Part shown: in pieces, positions 50,455 through 61,435 of the stretch | How positions within the stretch are numbered: the stretch's first letter is position 1 | Layout: each line of letters begins with the position of its first letter | Source of the DNA: Bubalus kerabau | Lineage: Eukaryota > Chordata > Mammalia > Artiodactyla > Bovidae | DNA length: 64,000 nt | Direction: 5' to 3' | Assembly (NCBI RefSeq): GCF_029407905.1 | Contig: NC_073626.1 | Span: 80,503,482-80,567,481 of the forward strand | Program-made: the position numbers and the translations under genes | The notes under the pieces: generated by a model | Databases searched by the model: none | What the model was told of the DNA's origin: nothing | The model's input: only the letters and a program-made list of their open reading frames with translations

Positions 50455-51389
50455 GTAAGTAGGAATCATCCCAAATTGCTGCTAAGGGAGACATATTGTA
50501 GTTGGCCAGCTTCTGCTGGGACGAAAATGTATGCATTAAAATTAATATTCTGAAAATTGCTAGAGGAAGCAGAATAGGGCAAGACTCAGGGAAATAGAAG
50601 AAGGATTTGATGAAGTGCTTGTCATGTGCAATTTTTACAGGGGCCATCTTGAGGATAGGAAATCTTTGGTGTCAACAAATATGTATTTGCCTATATGCAC
50701 TATGGGAGGGTTCTTGGAATATCAGATTTAAATTTTAAGATATTGATCTGTCAAGGATATAGGAAAAGGTAACAGGGTAAACAAGCTTAGAGATATCAAA
50801 TGCAAAAGCAGTTCATAGGAGTAAAAATAGGAAGAAATGTGTTTAACCTTTCAAAGTCACTAACGGTATTTTTCCTAAATGTGAATTTAATAAGGCAAAA
50901 ACTGAAATTCTTAACTTGAAGATAACATTTCAGGTTTTCTAAGACATTTGAAAATCACTTCATGAAAGTTGCTTCGTTTTTCTGGGGAACATAAGACTAT
51001 TAAACTTTGCTTAATGAATGTAAATGTGTCAGCTGAACATGTTGTTCAGCTGAATTGCTGTTGTTTAGTTGCTAAGTCGTGTATGACTCTTCTGCGACCC
51101 CATGAACTGTCCAGCTCTTAGTCGTGTCCAACTCTTTTCCACCCCATGGACTGTAGCCCACCAGGTTCCTCTGTCCATGGGATTTCCCAGGCAAGAATAC
51201 TGGCCTGGGTTTCCATTTCCTTCTTCAGGGGGTCTTCCTGACCCAGGGATCGAACCCTAGTCTCCTGCATTGCGGACGGATTCTTTACTGCTGAGCCACC
51301 AGGGAAACCCCTGATTTTGAATGCCCTTAGTATAAGGTGTGCTTTTCTAATTTCTGAATAACCAGTAACTAAGTATTTTGTTATTCTAG
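50455..51389 (+). other. Intron 18
   Basis: Unique-looking sequence up to about 51040, then an antisense Bov-tA that comes within 80 nt of exon 19. Confidence 0.85.
51055..51310 (-). mobile_element. Bov-tA SINE next to exon 19
   Basis: Reverse copy ending ctgctgagccaccagggaaa. The outer part is partly duplicated: tagttgctaagtcgtg and then cttagtcgtgtccaac. Its strand presents pyrimidine-rich sequence followed by AG (51210-51228) in the sense of the gene. Confidence 0.9.
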
Positions 51390-51520
51390 TTCTTCACGAT
51401 TGTACTGGGTAGATGCCTTTTTTGATAAAATTGAGCACAGTAACTTTGATGGTTCAGACAGAAAAGCCCTGACCAATGTACATCAGTTGACACATCCATT
51501 TGGACTTGCTGTCTCTCAAG
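51390..51520 (+). CDS. LRP2: Exon 19: YWTD propeller 2, fourth part
   Basis: A 131-nt exon, phase 2 to phase 1, with acceptor ttctag and donor gtatgt. It encodes SRLYWVDAFFDKIEHSNFDG and HQLTHPFGLAVSQ, close to LRP2. An antisense Bov-tA SINE ends only about 80 nt upstream of the acceptor. Confidence 0.95.
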
Positions 51521-53673
51521 GTATGTTTTGAAGCAAAAGTGTTTTATTTATACTGTGCAAGCTGTATAAAACTCATCCTCATTTGGCAATCTCATAATTC
51601 CAGAAAAACTGGTCACTTATGAAATGGTGCTCTTATGTCTAAATAAAACATTAAGTTTGTTGATGAAATATTAATGTTTTTCTGTTAGAGGCATTTTTAT
51701 GTAACAGTGCATCCCATCTGCTCCCATCTCCCCTCTTGTGAGTATAGGCATGTTGTTGTGTGTTCGGTTGCTGGGAATAAGAATCTAGCTTTGTTTAGTC
51801 TTGATAATAGGGTTTCTGTGAATGATTGTGTAGTGTGTGCCAGACCAAGAGAGTAAGGAGAAACTAAAACCTACCCTGGTTCTGCTTGACAAGCCATAAT
51901 TAATCTGGTTAGAGAGGTGCCATTTTGTGATCCAGCAAAGCCCTACACTTAGGCTAGTTGTGTCTCAGGTTGAAACTTCCTGTGTGCGTGCTAAGTCACT
52001 CAGTTTGACTCACAAAGTATCTGACTCTTTGTGACTCTACGGACTATTAGCCCGCCAGGCTCTTCTGTCCATGGAATTCTCCAGGCAAGAATACAGGAGT
52101 GGGTTGCCATGCCCTCTGCCAGGGGATCTTCCTGACCCAGGGATTGAACCCACGTCTCCTGCATTGCAGGTGAATTCTTTTCCATTGAGCCACCAGGGAA
52201 GTCCTGAAATTTCCTACTGTGAATCATTGGCATACTGCTTTTAAAAAAAGTAGACACTGACTATAATTCAAAGACTTTCTCATACACATGTAGTATGGAA
52301 TGAATAACTAGTAAATATATTCCATATTCCCCTCTGTTTTCTGTGGAGGAGTGCATGTTATTTTAAAATATTTTAAGTGCTCTTGTGAGATTTTTGAGTC
52401 AGTTATAAATATGCAGCCCTCCTCTCCCCAGCCTGTGCATTCTTTTTCCCTTTTTACTAATGCTGTCCTACACATCCTATTTGTTCTCACATAGGAACAG
52501 TATAAACATGTTAAATTTTCTCTGCTGTTTGCTGGAATGTTTTGTAATTAAATAAAAATACAGTTTTTATTTCATTGCTGGTTTGCAGTTTGATTGCCAG
52601 TCAGGCTAAATATGATCTAGTGAGTCCAATGACGGATTAGTCATTGATTACACCATAGATAAGGAAAACTGATTTTATGATAAAATTTGTGACATCTTAG
52701 TCATTTTCTGGTCAGTTGGAATTTTTAGTTGGTTATTGTTTTTTTCTTTGGAAAACTCTATTGAAATATGCGTTTATTTCCCTGCTTTAGTATCTAAGGT
52801 AAAATGAACACAACTGAATTTTTGATGTTCAAAATCTTGTATGGCCTCTTCCATTTTCAGCTTTGTGGAGCATTTTTGTCTTTTAAGGTGTAGGAACACT
52901 TATGTGGATAAATTTTATTGATCCCTAAACATACACTAACATTTTCTTCTTGAACTATCTATATCTATGCTTTGCCTTCTCAAAGCTCATTTTGAAATTT
53001 GAGAGTCAAATTAAAAAAAAAATGTTCTCATTAAACATGGGATATAAAATGTTTGACCTGGAAGAGAACTTAGAGATTAATTTTACTAGAAACATGAGCC
53101 TCCACACAGTGACGATCACTCAGCAGTTTAGTGCTCAAGCTAGGGTAAGAACTCAGTCTCTTGAGGCATCATCTCATATTGTATAAAAGAATCCTGAGAT
53201 TAAAAAGATTTTTACCCATACAGGTCTAAGGCCAATTGCTATTAAGTTTCATCACAATATTCCATATTCCAATATTCTTCCCTGAATCTGAACACTACTA
53301 TTATTAATAATATAGGCTTCTAGGTAGGATCTCTCTCAGATATCTATGCTAGCAACTCTTTCTACTGTTTTTATTCCCTAGCACTGTTGTGTCAGGAAGT
53401 ATTCTTCCAACTCTACTGTTTTATTAAAGGTCCTTAGCTTCAGAGGCTCAAAAGTCAACAAATAAATTTTTTCTTTAAGAAAAAAAAAATATATATATAT
53501 ATAAGCTTCTAAAGAGTCATTTCTAGAATTACAAGTTATGTAAAACAGAAACATATTTATTTAAACAGATACTTATGAAAGAAGCTTCCCACATTTAGAA
53601 GAAGCATTACAAACATATTGCATTTTCCCAGGTGAGCTGTGGCAAGTAAACTTATCACCATATTTCTTCTTAG
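51521..53673 (+). other. Intron 19
   Basis: It contains one Bov-tA at 51985-52205 and a short poly-A plus (AT)n tract at 53479-53502. The remainder was not recognised. Confidence 0.8.
51985..52205 (-). mobile_element. Bov-tA SINE
   Basis: Reverse copy with gcaagaatacaggagtgggt and the end ttgagccaccagggaagtcc. The near-repeat gaaacttcct / gaaatttcct at 51972-51981 and 52206-52215 is probably its target-site duplication. Confidence 0.88.
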
Positions 53674-53808
53674 ACTATATATATGTTACTGATTGGAGAC
53701 GTGGTATTATTCGATTTGGGAAATACAATCCTGGACAATCGATTATTCTCCGAAGTGGTGTTGGTTCTGTGATGCGTGCCAAAGTATATGATTCTAGAGT
53801 CCAGACAG
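53674..53808 (+). CDS. LRP2: Exon 20: YWTD propeller 2, last part (divergent)
   Basis: A 135-nt exon, phase 1-1, with acceptor cttag and donor gtgagt. It completes propeller 2 with YIYVTDWRRGIIRFGK, RSGVGSVM and YDSRVQT. TDWR, RSG, YD and QT match LRP2, but the rest is the most diverged stretch of any exon here and appears one residue shorter in the RxGxII loop. The phases and borders fit perfectly, so I take it as the true exon. Confidence 0.9.
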
Positions 53809-54177
53809 GTGAGTAATGTTGGCAGGTTGTTTGTATGGATGTATTTAATATGGTGGCTCCTTTTACCTTTAAATACTTCTTATTTACTATAACTCCTGAG
53901 AGCTTTATCTTCCTGTCACTGAGATAATTTTAATGTGTAAGAATTTCTATTCAACTCTGCTAACTTTAAGCATATGGGAGGAAAAACACGTTTCGGCACT
54001 TCTCTGTGTTTAAATTGAATGTGTCATTTGGCATGTTCCTTTCCAAGAAGAAGTCAGTCTCTAATAGTGGGTCTGACAAGTATTCTTTCCCATTCGTTTT
54101 TCGTCACAAAACCAAACCTGTGATCAACCTAAAAGGACTGTGCTTAACCACCTTGTTTGGGGGCATTGCTGTTTCAG
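53809..54177 (+). other. Intron 20 (369 bp)
   Basis: A short intron with no repeats recognised. Confidence 0.85.
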
Positions 54178-54459
54178 GGTCTAATGCCTGTAACCGGCCC
54201 ACCAATCCAAACGGCGACTGCAGCCACTTCTGCTTTCCAGTGCCGAATTCCCAGCGGGTGTGTGGTTGTCCCTATGGAATGAGTCTAGCTTCTGATCATT
54301 TGACTTGTGTGGAGAACGCCTCCCGAGAGCCGCCGGTGGAGCAGTGCGGCACTCTTTCCTTCTCCTGTCACAACGGCAGATGCGTGCCCCTTCGGTATCG
54401 CTGTGATGGATTCGATGACTGTCTTGATAACAGTGATGAGGTTCAATGTACCACATCTA
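54178..54459 (+). CDS. LRP2: Exon 21: EGF module 4 and LA repeat 8
   Basis: A 282-nt exon, phase 1-1, with acceptor gtttcag and donor gtaagt. The first half is the EGF-like module after propeller 2 (NACNRPTNPNGDCSHFCFPV, VCGCPYGM). The second half is the first LA module of cluster II (CGTLSFSCHNGRC ... RCDGFDDCLDNSDEVQC). DCSHFCFPVPN and CGCPYGM are LRP2 signatures. NAS in the linker is a possible glycosylation site. The intron just upstream happens to stay open in this frame for over 150 nt. Confidence 0.96.
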
Positions 54460-55427
54460 GTAAGTAGCTTATATATTAGTGATACGTCCTGTGATATATA
54501 TAGAGAGAGGTGCACTTGAAAAAAAAGGCTTAGGTTATCCCTATAGGAAAAAAGGAATATGTACTCTAAAGGCTTTTAGAAAGCTAGACGATGAATATTA
54601 TTCATAGATAATGTTACAGATGATTTCTAGCATTATTTGGACTATCCTCAATAAAATTTTTTTCTGACATTGGATGGACATGCAGAGTCACTGCATTTTG
54701 GCCTCTCCTACCCCAAATAAATGGGATCTAATCTATAGTACTGGGGAGAATGGTATCATGGAATAAGTGTTTGCAATAATAGATTTTGAAAATCTCATGT
54801 ACTGTATTCCTTTTTCCTCCTGTAGGTGAAAAATGGATTATGGGTGAAATGGTGATTTTAACCTTTATAATCTTTTGATGGTAATCCAATTTATAATAAA
54901 TACTATTGTGAAAGATTAAAAAAAAAATCTCAGAAATTTCTATCAAGGAGACATTAACGGAAAGAGAAATGACATTTGAAAATAAAAGTGCTCATTTGTA
55001 CATTTTTGAAATTTCTAAAGGTTCATTTTGTTTTGTTTTATTTTGCACTGTTCTTTTTTAAAAGTGCAGATTTTTACATAAATGTTTTATCAATTTCAAA
55101 TGAGCCATATGATGAGAGGAAGCATAGCTTAGAAGCAAAGGATGGGCCTTACAGTCGTGACAACTAGAGCTTTGGTCTTGGGCAGATGCCTAAGCCTCTC
55201 AAAGCCTCAATTTCCTCATCTGTAAAAATGCAGATAATTATATGTACCTGGCAGTATCCTTGTGAGGATTCAGAGAGAAAAAAAATATGTAAATAATAGT
55301 TGCCAAATAAACGTCAGCGAATGATGATGGCTTTCACATTTTGTATAATGCTCCCATTGAAAGGTAAGATCTCATTTAAAAGGCTGTAAAAGCCAATGTC
55401 TTTATGACCAATTCGTTTCTATTGTAG
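54460..55427 (+). other. Intron 21
   Basis: It contains a MIR at 55115-55285. The rest is AT-rich with nothing recognised. Confidence 0.8.
55115..55285 (+). mobile_element. MIR SINE
   Basis: The order caaaggatgggccttacag, ctttggtcttgggcagatg, tcaatttcctcatctgtaaa is clear MIR. Confidence 0.75.
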
Positions 55428-55670
55428 ATGCTACCTGTTCACCTTTAGCATTTGAGTGTAAACGCGAAGGACACTGCATTCCCTCAATGTGGCGCTGTGA
55501 CGGAGAGAACGATTGTCTGGATGGCAGCGATGAGCAGAACTGTCCCACTCGAGCACCCACTTCCTGCCGTGCTGATCAATTCACCTGTGACAATAACTTC
55601 TGTATCCCAAGGAGCTGGGTCTGTGACACAGATAATGATTGTAAGGATGGATCAGATGAAAAGTCATGCA
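55428..55670 (+). CDS. LRP2: Exon 22: LA repeats 9 and 10
   Basis: A 243-nt exon, phase 1-1, with acceptor attgtag and donor gtaagt. It encodes two LA modules: NATCSPLAFEC ... WRCDGENDCLDGSDEQNC and CRADQFTCDNN ... WVCDTDNDCKDGSDEKSC. They are joined by the short PTRAPTS linker. Both calcium sites are intact. The two-module exon and the PTxAP linker fit LRP2. Confidence 0.95.
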
Positions 55671-56718
55671 GTAAGTTTTGAACTGATTTCTCTTGGCTGG
55701 TCAGCCTAGTAAATAGATTTGAACCATGAGTAGACTTTGAGTACTTGCCTTGAATGCTCATATAATTTTCATTATATCTTAGCCACTTCTATTCCATCTG
55801 TCAACCAGTGTATTAATAGGCTGTAAAAGCAAAGACATGGGAAGTCTTGCTAAATATTTTCAATGGAAGCAAAACAAGGACTGTCGTTGATATCTAGCTA
55901 ATATCCCGATGGAAACTGGAAAATAAAAATCCCACAACTAACTGTTCAGATATTTAAAACAATTGCCCTTTCTAAATCATATAAACACACCCAGATGTTT
56001 AGCTACTGGTTTTTCTTTTCATTTATACAGGCAAAAAGACAATAGAATAAAAAGGCAAAGAACATTTGAATTTCATTAATCTTACCCACCTGCACAGAGC
56101 GGGTGCAGAGTTCCCTGGACTAAGTTCTGTTTTGGTTGCATGATTTGGCTAGTCCCTTTTTTTCAGGACTAGATAAGCTTTAAGATCCCCTCTAGCTTTC
56201 ACATTCTGTGAGACTATATTATGATTCCTGTTTTGAGTCATGGAGGCAGCCCTTCTGACCCTAAGGCTATGTCTCTTCAGCTAGCTAGGGTCCTAGTTTT
56301 GAGGATAGTTCTTCTTAGGCTTTGGATTAAATTCAGTTATCATGATCCAGTTAAATCCAGTTATCATGTGGACCATGCTCCATGACCACAAGCCATCCTG
56401 TTTTGTGGGCTGGGTTTCATTGCTTAGCTGTGCAGAAGAGTCTTGGACTTCATAGTATTCATGAGGTGTAGTCCAAAGCAAGGCCATGATGCTTATCTTC
56501 TACGTATGGTCTGTTTTTCAAAGTATCCTCACAGTTTCTGACTCTGAAACTGTTTTCAGTTCCTCTCCAAGAAGGCGATCTGCCTGACGTGCAGGAATTT
56601 TGAGCACACATACAACTGAGATAATTCATGTATTTCCTAAGCATTGTACAGTTTGGCTCTGGTACACATTGGACAAGAAATAAACTATTAACTTGGTTTT
56701 GTTTTTGGATGATATTAG
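55671..56718 (+). other. Intron 22
   Basis: 1.05 kb. No repeats or genes were recognised. Confidence 0.8.
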
Positions 56719-56838
56719 ATTATACACAGACATGTTCACCTACTCAGTTTCACTGCCCTGATCACCGATGTATTGCCCTAACTTTTGTCTGTGATGGGAC
56801 CAAGGACTGTGCTGATGGGTCTGATGAGATTGGTTGTG
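56719..56838 (+). CDS. LRP2: Exon 23: LA repeat 11
   Basis: A 120-nt exon, phase 1-1, with acceptor gatattag and donor gtaagt. It encodes LA module 11 (CSPTQFHCPDHRCIALTFVC, DGTKDCADGSDEIGC) with intact calcium ligands. CPxHRCI-L-FVCDG-KDC matches LRP2 closely. Confidence 0.95.
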
Positions 56839-56851
56839 GTAAGTACATTGT

Positions 56852-57261
56852 TTTATTTTTTTAATTAATTAACTAATTGCTTAATTAATCCATTGAGGTT
56901 ATAAGTCCATAACTGATTTATATGTTTCAGGTGTACAATATACTAATTAACATTCAAAGATTAAAATCATTTATAATTGTAAAATATCAGCTATATTCCC
57001 TTTGTTGTGTAATATATTCCTGTAGCTTATCCCTGTCTTACCCCTGCCCACTTCCTTCTGCCCACTGTTAACCACTTGCTTGTTCTCTATGTCTGTGAGT
57101 CTGTTTCTTTTTGGTTATTTTCATTAGTTTGTTTTAGTTTTTAGATTCCACATATAAGTATAACATTATATGGTATTTGTCTTTCTCTGTATGACTAAGT
57201 CCATCCACGTTGTTGCAGATGGCAAAATTTCATTCTTTTTTATGGCTGAGTGGTGCTCCAT

Positions 57262-57327
<66 letters not shown>

Positions 57328-57395
57328 TTTCTTTATCTATTCCTCTGTTTATGGACAAATAAGCTGCTTACCTATCTTGGCTATTGTAACAGTGG
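56852..57395 (-). mobile_element. L1 3' region fragment
   Basis: It contains tttcaggtgtacaatatac, ctatgtctgtgagtctgtt, gactaagtccatccacg and atggctgagtggtgctccat, the reversed L1 3' end common in mammals. Confidence 0.85.
57262..57322. repeat. (TG)n(TA)n compound microsatellite
   Basis: A TG run followed by a TA run inside the L1 fragment, about 160 nt before exon 24. Confidence 0.95.
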
Positions 57396-57480
57396 TTTAT
57401 TTTTATTCATGATGTTTAGAAAAATTTCGATGTTCAGTTGTTCCTTGGCTTAATTTCTAATATTTTTCTCTCATTTTCAG

Positions 57481-57597
57481 TAATTAACTGCACTGCTTCT
57501 CAATTCACATGTGTTAGTAATGGTCAGTGTATTAGCAAGACATATCGTTGTGATGGTGTTTTTGACTGTGATGACCACTCTGATGAGACAGATTGTC
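57481..57597 (+). CDS. LRP2: Exon 24: LA repeat 12
   Basis: A 117-nt exon, phase 1-1, with acceptor attttcag and donor gtaagt. It encodes INCTASQFTC ... YRCDGVFDCDDHSDETDC, a complete LA module. NCTASQF and RCDGVFDC are LRP2 signatures; NCT is a possible glycosylation site. An L1 remnant with a TG/TA microsatellite ends under 100 nt upstream. Confidence 0.95.
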
Positions 57598-58319
57598 GTA
57601 AGTACCATATACCTAGCATGTTTCAGGCGACGGGGTCATTTCTTATTTACCAGGATTGCTCTTACCACAGATTTTCTCTTAGATAAGCTAGAGGGAAGGC
57701 AGCCTAATTAACAAAACATTGTCTAAGGACCACAGTATTGATTGTATAAGAAAATCAAATCAACATCACCAAATAGGGATAAATTGTGAATCAAGTAGTT
57801 ATAAATGGGCACTTTCAAATTGTTTTTTGGATAGGTTAAATATTTGTCAGGTATTTTTCTTTTCAGTATTACCTGCGGCATTCAAAATTAGTGGGTTTCA
57901 ATGAGGTTTGCCATATATAAAGATATTTTAATGGTTTCTTTTAAGTCTCAATAGGGAGGTCACATCAAGCAAATCATTTGTTTAGTATCTGCTAACATGT
58001 TTCTGTGGTCTTTGTTCTGGGAGTCTGATAGAAAGTAAGAAACAAAGCAAGGCAGATAGTTATAAGAGCTTTGTAGAAATGATACAGATAAAATTCATTG
58101 AAGGTTCCGAGAAAAGAAATTTTTTGAGGGTTCAAGGAGGACTTCATGGACTATAAATCTGATGGACCTATAAACTTCACAGGCTGTAGACTTAATAATG
58201 GAAAGGATTTGTTATTGCCATTTTTATATTAAACAAGGTGAGGTGGTCATTTGTTTGAATGTTGGTGTTTTGGATCATAAAATGTAGGTTTCTATCAATT
58301 CTCCTCCCTAATCAGAAAA

Positions 58320-58530
58320 GAGGGTTTCCCTGATGGCTCAGCGGTACAGAATCCACCTGCCAATGCAGGAGATGAGGGTTAGATCCCTGGGTCCAGAAGA
58401 TCCCTGGAGAAGGAAAGGGCAGCCCACTCCACTATTCTTGCCTAGAGAATCCCGTGGACCGTGGAGCCTGGTGGGCTATATAGTCCCTGGGGTCACAAAG
58501 AGTCGGACACGACTGAGCGACTATAACAAC
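58320..58530 (+). mobile_element. Bov-tA SINE with target-site duplication
   Basis: It starts gagggtttccctgatggctc and ends in cgactgagcgactataac. It is flanked by aatcagaaaa at 58310-58319 and 58531-58540. Confidence 0.92.
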
Positions 58531-58839
58531 AATCAGAAAAAGATGGTTTAAATCTATGGATAAAAGAAATATAAATGCTTACATACTTAATAAGTGTGTA
58601 CAACACCCAGAAATTCTTAATCACCGAAGTTTCTGTTTCACATTGAAAACATGGAATTCTTCTCAGGTGATCTGAGGTTAAGGTGCCATTGCCTCTGGCT
58701 TTCTATTACCTTACAAGGTCCCTGGGAGAGAGTTTGGGTTTACTCCTGTGAAATAGGCAAGTAATCTATAAGAACTGCTTGGTGAATAGTGGAAAGTTTG
58801 CAAAGAATGGAAGATTTACAGTCATCTTGGCTTCATCAT

Positions 58840-58917
58840 CATCAGTTCAGTCACTCAGTCATGTCCAACTCTTTGCGACCCCAGCATGCCAGGCCTCCCT
58901 GTCCATCATCAACTCCT
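58840..58917 (-). mobile_element. BovB 3' tail
   Basis: atcagttcagtcactcagtc through cctgtccatcatcaactcc, matching the ends of the reverse BovB copies. Confidence 0.75.
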
Positions 58918-59195
58918 GGCTGCTGCTGCTAAGTTGCTTCAGTTGTGTCTGACTCTGTGCAACCCCATAGACGGCAGCCCACCAGGCTCCCCATCCCTGG
59001 GATTCTCTAGGCAAGAACATTGGAGTGGGTTGCCATGGCCTTCTCCAATGCATGAACGTGAAAAGTGAAAGTGAAGTCGCTCAGTTGTGTCTGACTTTTT
59101 GCAACCCCATGGACTGTAGCCTACCAGGCTCCTCCGTCCATGGGATTTTCCAGGCAAGAGTACTGGAGTGGGTTGCCATTGCCTTCTCCAATTTG
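58918..59195 (-). mobile_element. BOV-A2 (dimeric) SINE
   Basis: ggctgctgctgctaagttgc start, two monomers joined at atgcatgaacgtgaaaagtg, ending ccattgccttctccaatttg. Confidence 0.92.
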
Positions 59196-59628
59196 CATGT
59201 TACTTCAGGTATTTCTTGACTTCCTACTTGGCTTCATTTAGTATAATTCATTTGAGGGAAAGTGATAACATCCAAATATTTGAAATACATGAATTCCATG
59301 TCACCATAGCTGTTTAACCTCTATTAAATTCTCTGATGATTCTTTATTATTTAATCCAAAGTTAGAAACACAGGAAATATAATTTTCTTTTGACTCAGGG
59401 ACTTCTATCCATTGTACATCCGTTTCTTTGTTATCAGATCCATTAATCAGATCAGACAGAGAAGACAATCATTTTAGATGTTAATATTACATCTAAAATT
59501 AATATTTGTCATAATCATTATTAGAAACTCACCATTGATCCAAAATGATTTCTTCTGAACCTAGGAGTTATATAAAAGGGATTATGGATCACATTTACAA
59601 ACACATTTTCCCCATGCTGTTCTCTTAG

Positions 59629-60006
59629 CAACCAGGCCTCCTGGTATGTGCCACCAAGATGAATTCCAGTGCCAAGAAGATGGGATCTGCATTCCGAAGA
59701 CCTGGGAGTGTGATGGGCATGAGGACTGCCTCCAGGGATCTGATGAGCACAATGGCTGTCCCCCCAAAACCTGCCATCCTTCTCATTTCGTCTGTCAGAA
59801 TGGAAACTGCATCTATAGAAATTGGCTCTGTGATGGGGACAATGATTGCGGAGACATGAGCGATGAGAAGGACTGCCCTACTCAGCCTTTTCAGTGTCCC
59901 AGTTGGCAGTGGCAATGCCCCGGCCATAGCGTCTGTGTGAATCTGAGTGCAGTGTGTAATGGTGTCTCTGACTGCCCCGGTGGGACAGATGAGTCCCCGC
60001 TTTGCA
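59629..60006 (+). CDS. LRP2: Exon 25: LA repeats 13, 14 and 15
   Basis: At 378 nt this is the longest exon in the window, phase 1-1, with acceptor tctcttag and donor gtaagt. It encodes three LA modules: CHQDEFQCQEDGICIP..., CHPSHFVCQNGNCI ... NDCGDMSDEKDC and CPSWQWQC ... CPGGTDESPLC. TRPPGMCH, PKTC, GDMSDEKDCPTQPF and PSWQWQC are near-identical to LRP2. LA15 has Asn (AAT, 59958-59960) where a calcium-ligand Asp is expected. NLS is a possible glycosylation site. Confidence 0.97.
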
Positions 60007-61186
60007 GTAAGTCTCCTGACCACAGTTCACTGGCCATGAGCTCATCCTGAGCAGGGGCCAGCTGCGGGTCATCATTCTCACAATCACCACGTAGCTCTTG
60101 AGGAAGGAATCTCAGTTCTCTGAATTTCAACCTGTGTAGGGATAGCCCTCCTGGAATTCAAATAAATCATCACTGGATAGTATTTATCATTTAATCCTTT
60201 GCACCCGGTTCTGTGTTTTTACTTCATTAGATCATCAAATTAAATTTGGTTCTGTTGGGTAATGCACTCATAAGTTTTTCTAACTTTCATATTTCCTAAT
60301 TTCAATCAGAACTTGCCACAAAACGAATAAAGTCCAGGGATTTGTGTTTGCTGTGATTAAAATCCTGTGATTGGCATATCATCCTAATTACTGTCCTTTC
60401 TTTCCTTGCTCTTTATTTGATGCTCACTCTCAGATGAACCCTAGCCAGGTATGACTGCAAAGTATTTTAGATTCTTATGATTTTATTTGCATTGCATTTG
60501 TGCTGAAAATGTCCTAATCATTTAGACTTACTTCCCCTTCTGGTACCTGTTTCATACCATGACTCTTATAAATAAGAGTATACATGGAAATAGAGGGTAT
60601 TTGCATCTACAGGCAGATAACTATCTTGGGTACCTCAAGCATAATCATTTTAGCCCTGAAAGTAAGGATGATCGTGTGTTAGTTTATCTATGCCCTCTAG
60701 TCTTTCAGTTCTCTTTCCCCTTTGTAAACCTTTTAGCTCTGTTCTTTAGGGTCAAAGTCTTATCTTCCATATCTGTGTAGGTAGAAGAATGAAAGAAAAC
60801 AAATGGGAAGTAATTTAGGTCTCTTTGCAAGCTTTACCAATGACAGTTATGTTTCTTTATGTTTAGTTTATATTTCTTCCACGTTTCTCTCATCGCACTA
60901 AATGGAGTTATATTAGAAGGTTGTAGTGAAGAAAGTGGTCCAAGTCCAGTGGATGTGAAAGATGGTAAATCCTTAGGCAAGTCAGAGCACTGGACAGCCT
61001 ATGGACCTCATCCATGTGGATTCTGCTCATAGCTCAGACTTGGGTATTGTGTTGAGGGTGACGTGAGACTGTATAAGTTTTTATTTATTACATGTATATT
61101 AATATGCCATGTAATATAACAGAGTGAACTAAAGAAGCAAAGATTCCTGACTTTTCCCCTTTGTGATTTCTTTTTCTTTATTCTAG
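60007..61186 (+). other. Intron 25
   Basis: 1.18 kb without recognised repeats or genes. Confidence 0.8.
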
Positions 61187-61435
61187 ACCAGAATAGCTGC
61201 TCAGATTCCAATGGTGGTTGTACTCACCAGTGTATTCAAGGGCCTTATGGGGCCCAATGCCAGTGTCCATTGGGATACCTGCTTGGCAATGACTCTAAGA
61301 CCTGCGAAGACATAGATGAATGTCGTACTCCAGGCTTTTGTAGCCAGTACTGTTACAACATGAGGGGTTCTTTCCGGTGCTGGTGTGATTCAGAATACAT
61401 GCTAGACGCTGATGGGAGGACTTGTAAAGCTACAG
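61187..61435 (+). CDS. LRP2: Exon 26: EGF modules 5 and 6
   Basis: A 249-nt exon, phase 1-1, with acceptor ttctag and donor gtaatg. The first EGF module is CSDSNGGCTHQC ... CQCPLGYLL. The second is calcium-binding, starting DIDEC and containing CYNMRGSFRC, the consensus for beta-hydroxylation of Asn. In its last loop the usual C-C-x-x-G-Y is changed: CWCDSEYML has Trp for Ser and Glu for the conserved Gly (TGG 61381-61383, GAA 61393-61395). The other residues match LRP2 closely. Confidence 0.96.

Larger units (their letters stand above)
56839..57480 (+). other. Intron 23
   Basis: Almost entirely a reverse L1 fragment with a microsatellite. Confidence 0.85.
57598..59628 (+). other. Intron 24
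   Basis: It holds a forward Bov-tA, a BovB tail and a BOV-A2 dimer (listed). The rest was not recognised. Confidence 0.85.

Noticed and set aside
54006..54177. Open extension upstream of exon 21 that could be an alternative longer exon
   Set aside because: There is a strong acceptor at 54177 matching the known phase, and the upstream residues do not resemble LRP2. An open stretch of this length is expected by chance.
59625..60130. Minus-strand frames opposite exon 25
   Set aside because: They are shadows of the LA-coding exon; the plus strand has the conserved cysteine pattern.
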